From an uncultured Emergencia sp. (GTDB lineage: Bacteria; Bacillota; Clostridia; Peptostreptococcales; Anaerovoracaceae), in the NCBI GenBank assembly GCA_902476665.1, contig CABSEO010000031.1, positions 1 through 10,899 of the forward strand: a stretch of 10,899 nucleotides of DNA. The letters are read 5' to 3'. Position 1 is the stretch's first letter, and each line of letters opens with the position of its first letter. Made by a program: the position numbers and the translations under genes. Shown in pieces: positions 7,059-10,899 of the stretch. The notes beneath the pieces were generated by a model that was not told the DNA's origin, ran no database searches, and saw only the letters and a list, made by a program, of their open reading frames with translations.

Positions 7059-7373
7059 TTAGTCAGCATCTTCATCTATTGTTTCTACCAGAAAGCTTAC
7101 CGGACGGAATCCATCATTGCAGGAAAGCATAGCAGAACGGGGATTTTTCATCCAGCCGTCATAAAAATTCTCTGCACCATGGCTTAAAGCAAGGATGAAA
7201 GGGGAGAGGGTGTCCCATGCACTCTGGCAAAAACCATCTGGCTTTTCCCAGCCGTTGGCAATGAAAATCTGTCCCACTTTCATATCGCAGGCATGTTCAA
7301 TTGGATTTTCATATTGTACTATCAAATCTTCGTAGCGGGTAATGCGCATAACGGTAATTTTACATTTTTTCAT
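7059..7373 (-). CDS. TIGR04076-family small protein
   Basis: A 104-residue protein that I recognise as the TIGR04076 family: start MKKCKITV, central KPDGFCQSAW, and C-terminal SCNDGFRPVSFLVE. The family is common in clostridia and has no established function. Conserved cysteines (C4, C29, C49 and the one in SCNDG) could bind a metal or be redox-active, but this is inference. It has no signal peptide or membrane segment. Its ATG overlaps the stop of the deformylase gene by 4 bp (ATGA), and GAGGG (7387-7383) lies 9 nt upstream, so it is translationally coupled. The SDR gene follows 11 nt downstream. Confidence 0.85.
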   Translation of the reverse strand: MKKCKITVMRITRYEDLIVQYENPIEHACDMKVGQIFIANGWEKPDGFCQSAWDTLSPFILALSHGAENFYDGWMKNPRSAMLSCNDGFRPVSFLVETIDEDAD

Positions 7374-7780
7374 ATGATGATTCCCTCACAGTGATCAATT
7401 TCATGTTGGATAATCTGTGCAGTCCAGCCGGTGAAGGTTTTCAGGCGCTGCTGAAACTTTTCGTTCTGCCAGGAAACCTTAATAGATTTCCAGCGCTTGG
7501 TTGGCCGAACTCCACTGAGAGAAAGACAACCTTCCTCAGTATCGTAAGGTTCCGCTTTTTTGATGATCTGAGGATTGAACATGACCATATAGCTTCCATC
7601 ATTATCAAAGACAATGATGCGCTTGTTCACACCGATCATGTTGGCAGCAAGTCCAACACAGCCTTCCTTGTGGTGTATCAGGGTATCAAGCAGATCTGCG
7701 GCAACTTGCAGATCTTCCGGTGTGGCCAGTTCTGCTTTTTGAGCCAGAAAAGCCTCGTCTTTGCAAATTTCACGAATCAT
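7370..7780 (-). CDS. def: Short divergent peptide deformylase
   Basis: A 136-residue protein of the peptide deformylase family, which removes the formyl group from new polypeptides with a bound Fe2+ or Zn2+. Motif 2 (EGCLS, 83-87, ligand C85) and motif 3 (HEIDH, 126-130, ligands H126 and H130, catalytic E127) are intact. Motif 1, normally GxGxAAxQ, reads CVGLAANM (41-48): the first Gly and the Gln that helps hold the catalytic water are both changed. It is shorter than housekeeping deformylases (about 150-170). From memory this AANMIG variant recurs in clostridial second copies, so it may act on another substrate or work differently. The ATG at 7780 is chosen because AAGGAG lies 8 nt upstream; an in-frame TTG at 7804 precedes that site. 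First gene of an operon. Confidence 0.88.
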   Translation of the reverse strand: MIREICKDEAFLAQKAELATPEDLQVAADLLDTLIHHKEGCVGLAANMIGVNKRIIVFDNDGSYMVMFNPQIIKKAEPYDTEEGCLSLSGVRPTKRWKSIKVSWQNEKFQQRLKTFTGWTAQIIQHEIDHCEGIII

Positions 7781-7815
7781 AATGGGTTCTCCTTGTGCTG
7801 TCAAATAATCGCTGC

Positions 7816-7868
7816 AATAGAAAATATCATGAGCAATCAGTTGGTTAGTCTAGAGATATTTTCCTATT
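7816..7868 (-). repeat. Inverted repeat in the 5' leader of the deformylase operon
   Basis: On the plus strand AATAGAAAATATC (7816-7828) is complementary to GATATTTTCCTATT (7855-7868) with one bulged base. In the minus-strand transcript this forms a hairpin of about 13 bp with a 26-nt loop at the very 5' end, given the predicted start near 7870. It ends about 36 nt before the deformylase ATG. It may stabilise the mRNA or regulate it; I recognise no riboswitch class. Confidence 0.5.
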
Positions 7869-7875
7869 TACCTGA

Positions 7876-7904
7876 ATTATACATGCTGTGAGAAAGAGGG
7901 TCAA
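7876..7904 (-). promoter_or_regulatory. Promoter of the deformylase-TIGR04076-SDR operon
   Basis: On the minus strand, TTGACC (7904-7899), a 17-nt spacer and a perfect TATAAT (7881-7876). This is nearly ideal for the housekeeping sigma factor. The -35 starts 4 bp after the stop codon of the small lipoprotein gene. Confidence 0.8.
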
Positions 7905-7907
7905 GCC

Positions 7908-8096
7908 CTATGTTTTGCTAACCATTTTTAGCGTTTTAGCAGAGGTTTCAGGATTTTTGCAGGCTTGAAGGATATCCTCTTCAGAGGTTTGCTTTGCTGT
8001 GGATGTATTCTGTTCAGAAGTTTTAGCCGTACAGGCGTTTAAGGAAATAAGCATAGAAAGTGTTAGGAAGACAGCAATGCTTTTTGTCAGTTTCAT
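7908..8096 (-). CDS. Very small lipoprotein of unknown function
   Basis: A 62-residue protein with a good lipoprotein signal: KLTK, a hydrophobic stretch and lipobox LNAC with Cys22. The mature part is only about 41 residues, Ser/Thr/Lys/Glu-rich, with one further Cys in LQACKNPETS. AGAGGGGG lies just upstream of the ATG, so it is probably translated. I recognise no domain. It may be a genuine small surface lipoprotein or the front end of a larger one lost by truncation. It is divergent from the sigma-factor gene, with a 210-bp gap between them, so it may belong to the same envelope-response locus. Confidence 0.65.
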   Translation of the reverse strand: MKLTKSIAVFLTLSMLISLNACTAKTSEQNTSTAKQTSEEDILQACKNPETSAKTLKMVSKT

Positions 8097-8156
8097 AAAA
8101 ATCCCCCTCTAAATAAAAATTAAAGTGTAGTAAATCGGCGAGAATCGCAGTTATTC

Positions 8157-8171
8157 TTACTATAATAGTAA
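8157..8171. repeat. Perfect inverted repeat between small lipoprotein and sigma gene
   Basis: TTACTAT-A-ATAGTAA is a perfect 7-1-7 inverted repeat in the divergent region, about 60 bp before the small lipoprotein start. It contains -10-like hexamers on both strands, so it could be an operator over a promoter, but no well-placed -35 was found for it. Confidence 0.35.
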
Positions 8172-8231
8172 CTGACTGAAACATAAAATACTACGTCTTT
8201 TTACATCATTTTAAGCTTGTCAATTTTATCA

Positions 8232-8260
8232 TTGACAGGTTTCGGAATTTGCGGTAGAGT
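8232..8260 (+). promoter_or_regulatory. Probable promoter of the sigma-factor operon
   Basis: A perfect -35 TTGACA (8232-8237), a 17-nt spacer and a -10 of TAGAGT (8255-8260, 4 of 6). The leader to the GTG at 8307 is about 40 nt. The call rests mainly on the -35 and the spacing. No typical ECF autoregulatory promoter with correct spacing was found. Confidence 0.5.
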
Positions 8261-8306
8261 GTATATAAGAAGATATTAGTCTAAAAAGAAAGCGGGGGAG
8301 AGCAGA

Positions 8307-8852
8307 GTGCTGCTTTTCATGACATACAGTGAGGAGGAACAGGAAAAATTCACATCGATTTTTCGTCAGCACTATCGGGTGTTGATTGGAAAAGCGTATG
8401 ATATCCTGCATTCCCATCATCTGGCAGAAGATGCGGTAGAAGAAGCGTTTATTCGTGCACTCAAACATTTGGATAGATTGTCGGAGACAGACAGCATGCG
8501 GACAAGACGTTTTTTGCTGGTAACAGTAGAGAGAATCGCCATTACGATGTATCACAAAAATCAAAAGATTGTACCAATCGATTTTGAGGGTCAGGATGAG
8601 GAGAGTATAGAAATTGACCCCACTTGGGAGAGGTTTTCCAGTGAAGAAACGGTGCAGGAAATCAAAAATATTTTGTATGGGCTGAAACCAGAAGACAGGG
8701 AGGTGTTGATCTACAAAGTTGTCTATCAATGGAGCTATGAAGAAATTGCAGATGTGATGGGAATTTCGACCAAAAATGTTTCGGTGCGTTTGAGCCGAAT
8801 CCGCCGCAGAATCATGAAGGAATATGTCAGAAGAAGGGATGGGGTCAGATGA
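8307..8852 (+). CDS. ECF-type RNA polymerase sigma factor
   Basis: A 181-residue sigma-70-family factor with only regions 2 and 4. Region 2 (about 16-85) includes FRQHYRVLIGKAYDILHSHH and LAEDAVEEAFIRALKHLDRL, which bind core polymerase and the -10. A variable acidic linker (about 92-112) follows. Region 4 (about 115-172) has LKPEDREVLIYKVVYQWSYEEIA and the helix-turn-helix end MGISTKNVSVRLSRIRRRI, which reads the -35. It redirects RNA polymerase when released from its anti-sigma factor. Start: GTG 8307, 6 nt after GGGGGAG (8294-8300); an in-frame ATG at 8319 is less well placed. Its stop overlaps the next start (ATGA), the usual coupling of sigma and anti-sigma genes. Confidence 0.93.
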   Translation: MLLFMTYSEEEQEKFTSIFRQHYRVLIGKAYDILHSHHLAEDAVEEAFIRALKHLDRLSETDSMRTRRFLLVTVERIAITMYHKNQKIVPIDFEGQDEESIEIDPTWERFSSEETVQEIKNILYGLKPEDREVLIYKVVYQWSYEEIADVMGISTKNVSVRLSRIRRRIMKEYVRRRDGVR

Positions 8853-9548
8853 GCAGGGAAAAGCTGAATGAGGAACTGTTTGACGTATTTCTTGCAGAAG
8901 CACTGCGGCAGGTTGAGGAGGAAGAATTGCAAAAATCAGAACAATATGGAAGATTACATTCCGTCCAAGCGCTTTGTCAGAAGGATTAAACGGGCTTATC
9001 GGATGCATTGTATCCGGCACGCTTGGAACAGCAAAGGACTGCGGCGGGCAGCGAGTGTTTTGCTGACTGCGGGAATTGTATCCGGAAGTTTGATTTTTTT
9101 AGCAGATGCAAATGGTTTTTCTCTTTATGAAACGGTCTTTTTAAGAAAAGAACGTTACACATCCATCGAAACATATAAACAGATTGTATCGGAAGATTAT
9201 GAGGATTCATTGGAGTATTTTTACTTTCCTAAATACATTCCAGTTGATTTTGAAATTGTAGATGAAAGAGAAGTAGAACATTATTCTTATATCAGGTTTA
9301 AAAAGGATGCTCATTATTTTTTTATTTGTCAGTGGGATAATTCAGAAAAGAGAACGACACTAATTGATACAGAATCTTCTGTATTAACAGAAGTGGAGAT
9401 TGATGGGCATAAGGGGTTTTATTCAGAAAAAGAAGGGAGACAATCCATCTATTTAAATATGGGAGGTATCTCAGTTAACATTTATGGTAATATTGGAAAG
9501 AAAGAAATATTCAAACTGGCAGAAAATCTGGAGCTTCTAGCAAGATAA
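8849..9548 (+). pseudogene. Membrane anti-sigma factor with DUF4367-like domain, frameshifted
   Basis: Probable partner of the sigma factor upstream, its ATG overlapping the sigma stop. The first frame encodes MSREKLNEELFDVFLAEAL and an acidic helix, a typical N-terminus for this group, but it ends at TAA 8987-8989 after 46 codons. The rest lies in the plus-one frame to 9548: YIPSKRFVRRIKRAYR, a membrane segment (AASVLLTAGIVSGSLIFLA), and an outer domain with FPKYIPVDFEIV, TLIDTESSVLTEVEIDGHKG and a C-terminal IFKLAENLEL, matching DUF4367. Removing one A from the A5 tract at 8931-8935 gives a continuous reading frame of 232 residues. It could be a sequence error, a recent mutation that frees the sigma factor, or A-tract variation. 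A restart at ATG 8946 is possible, but I see no ribosome site for it. Confidence 0.85.
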
Positions 9549-9571
9549 AATGGAAAGGTGGGGAGAATATA

Positions 9572-10705
9572 ATGAAAAAGACAAATGTTCTCTGTATAAT
9601 AATCGTTACTGTAATGCTGATGGACCTTTTTTCGGGATGCGCACAAAAGAAAACAGAGATTTCAACAGAATTTGCAGATCAAACCTATCTGCAGCCGTTG
9701 ATTCCAACCGGGCGTCTGTTTCGTTACAACTGGGATTCCCCATCAGAAATAAAACCGGATGATCTGGTAAACTTTGCAGCTTACAATAATCTGTTGGAGC
9801 TTCCGACTGAACCAGCAGGGCAGAAAATCTGTGACGGAGCATCCTATATAGATAGTATGGCGCCGGCAGAGCAGCTGGAAGAGGCAGTTTTGCAGTATTT
9901 TTCAGTGGATGCACAGCAGCTGCATCAGTCCTCCTTTTATGATGCAGGGGCAGAATGTTATACCCTTTTTTCCGGCTGGGGAGGAGAATACGGAGCTTCA
10001 GTCACTGATGTATCACGGGAAGGTGATATCCTTACCTTGAAAATTGAGGAAGGAAATTTTGACCAGCCGCAAAAGGAACCACTGGGAGAACTGAAGGTGC
10101 GGATGATTTCGGAGGAAAAGTGGGAGTATCTTAGCTATCGCTTTGAAAAGGAAATAAAAATGGGAAACTTAAACGAGCAGGAGCGTTTGGAATGGCAACA
10201 GAAATATCTGTTTCCACTGATCCCGACTGGTCACATGTATACATACGGCTGGGACTCGGTACAGAAAATCCTGCCGGATGATTTGGTCAACTTTTGTGCG
10301 TACAATAATCTTCTGAATTTACCGGTCACGCCGGAGGACCTGACGATTGTAGGCGGGGCAGAGTATGTCCAGAAGGAAGCTCAGGCAGAAGCAGTGGAGG
10401 AGGCTATCAGGCAGTACTTTGATGTCGATACAAAACAGCTGCGCCAGTCCCAGTTTTATCACCCGGAAAGAAACACCTATACTATGTTGTGTGGATTTGG
10501 CGGCGGTTATGGGATGCAGCTGATGGGAGGATATACCGAAGGGGATATGATGTATCTTCAGGTTGGCGAAGGTGGAGTGGACGAACAACCAGTCTATACT
10601 GGAACATTGAAGATTAAACAAATCGATGAAAGTAACTGGAAATATGTAAGCTATCAAAAGGAAAACTGGAGTTATATAGGAGAGACGTTATCAATGAGAG
10701 AATAA
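9572..10705 (+). CDS. Lipoprotein with two tandem copies of an unrecognised domain
   Basis: A 377-residue exported lipoprotein: signal peptide, then lipobox FSGC with Cys23. The mature part is an internal duplication: residues about 39-190 and 212-361 align end to end. Shared landmarks are PLIPTG, WDS, PDDLVNF, AYNNLL, the helix EEA, QYF.VD..QL.QS.FY, a Gly-rich G.GG.YG, and a closing W.Y.SY. I do not recognise the domain. It has aromatic residues and Gly-rich turns, as in outer-surface ligand-binding folds, but no catalytic motif is obvious. GGTGGGGAG (9557-9565) lies 6 nt before the ATG, 23 nt after the anti-sigma stop, so it is the third gene of the sigma operon and may be an effector or sensor of that system. 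A linker rich in Glu/Gln (about 191-211) separates the repeats. Confidence 0.88.
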   Translation: MKKTNVLCIIIVTVMLMDLFSGCAQKKTEISTEFADQTYLQPLIPTGRLFRYNWDSPSEIKPDDLVNFAAYNNLLELPTEPAGQKICDGASYIDSMAPAEQLEEAVLQYFSVDAQQLHQSSFYDAGAECYTLFSGWGGEYGASVTDVSREGDILTLKIEEGNFDQPQKEPLGELKVRMISEEKWEYLSYRFEKEIKMGNLNEQERLEWQQKYLFPLIPTGHMYTYGWDSVQKILPDDLVNFCAYNNLLNLPVTPEDLTIVGGAEYVQKEAQAEAVEEAIRQYFDVDTKQLRQSQFYHPERNTYTMLCGFGGGYGMQLMGGYTEGDMMYLQVGEGGVDEQPVYTGTLKIKQIDESNWKYVSYQKENWSYIGETLSMRE

Positions 10706-10758
10706 AGATATTGGGATGAAGAAAGTATAAACAAGTTATAAACTATAAGATGTTGAGT

Positions 10759-10800
10759 ATCTAAATAAATCCTGTCAGCAAATGAGAGAATTTATTTTTT
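10759..10800 (+). terminator. Weak AT-rich hairpin with T tract after the sigma operon
   Basis: AAATAAAT is complementary to ATTTATTT across a loop of about 20 nt, followed by a T run. The stem is only about 8 AU pairs, so it is a weak terminator at best. It is the only candidate in the 190 bp after the operon. Confidence 0.25.
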
Positions 10801-10891
10801 ATCAAAGCAGAAAGTGTATAAAAATTTAGAGCTTAGGAAAGTTGTTTTTCAGAAAAAGAGAGTTTTTGTGAACTAGGAGAATTAAAATAAC

Positions 10892-10899
10892 ATGAAAAC
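10892..10899 (+). CDS. Possible start of a further gene, cut by the window edge
   Basis: ATGAAAAC at the right edge could start a protein beginning Met-Lys. AGGAG at 10875-10879 lies 12 nt upstream, longer than ideal. TATAAA at 10817-10822 could be a -10, with no convincing -35. Too little sequence to say more. Confidence 0.3.

Noticed and set aside
6301..7062. Long plus-strand open frame (253 codons) opposite the SDR gene
   Set aside because: Mirror of the SDR gene, which has all family motifs; the start lies within the terminator stem and the protein resembles nothing.
7894..7906. Small AGGG/CCCT hairpin after the tiny lipoprotein as a terminator
   Set aside because: Stem of only about 4 bp, with no proper T tract, and it overlaps the -35 of the deformylase promoter.
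8177..8197. ECF-like promoter TGAAAC...CGTC before the sigma gene
   Set aside because: The spacer is only 11 nt, while ECF promoters need about 16; sequence resemblance alone is not enough.
8229..9020. Long minus-strand open frame (263 codons) opposite the sigma and anti-sigma genes
   Set aside because: Antisense shadow of clear sigma-factor coding; no ribosome site or recognisable domain.

Overview
The window looks like chromosomal DNA from a low-to-moderate GC Gram-positive anaerobe, most likely a gut clostridium of the Lachnospiraceae type. Grounds are strong AGGAGG-type ribosome sites, TTG/GTG starts, lipobox lipoproteins, a DUF4367-type anti-sigma factor, a GerMN-type lipoprotein and a clostridial-style Y-family polymerase. 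No rRNA, tRNA, CRISPR array, transposase or phage gene was seen.

Layout. (1) 1-761, minus: N-terminal part of a Y-family DNA polymerase, cut by the window edge, with a good promoter at 786-814. (2) 1030-2421, plus: a GerMN-like lipoprotein ending at a bidirectional hairpin terminator (2423-2453). (3) 2463-3284, minus: an AraC-family regulator that seems to lack a standard start codon. It is divergent from (4) 3428-6253, plus: a three-gene sugar operon made of a TIM-barrel isomerase/epimerase, a Gfo/Idh/MocA dehydrogenase and a second TIM-barrel isomerase broken by a frameshift. The operon ends at a 21-bp-stem bidirectional terminator (6275-6322). (5) 7780-6334, minus: a compact operon of a short divergent peptide deformylase, a TIGR04076-family protein and an SDR oxidoreductase, driven by a near-consensus promoter (7876-7904). 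(6) 8096-7908, minus: a tiny lipoprotein. (7) 8307-10705, plus: an ECF-type sigma factor, a membrane anti-sigma factor (frameshifted near an A5 tract) and a lipoprotein made of two tandem copies of one unrecognised domain. (8) 10706-10899: AT-rich DNA ending at the possible start of another gene.

How the parts may work together. The AraC regulator probably controls the divergent sugar operon. That operon pairs NAD(P)-dependent sugar or polyol oxidation with metal-dependent keto-sugar isomerisation, a combination known from inositol catabolism and from oxidative (3-keto) deglycosylation; the substrate is unknown. The sigma/anti-sigma/lipoprotein operon has the layout of an envelope-signalling module. 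Two genes (5401-6253 and 8849-9548) are each split by a net +1 frame change, so they are either recent pseudogenes or carry sequence errors; the rest of both proteins looks intact.
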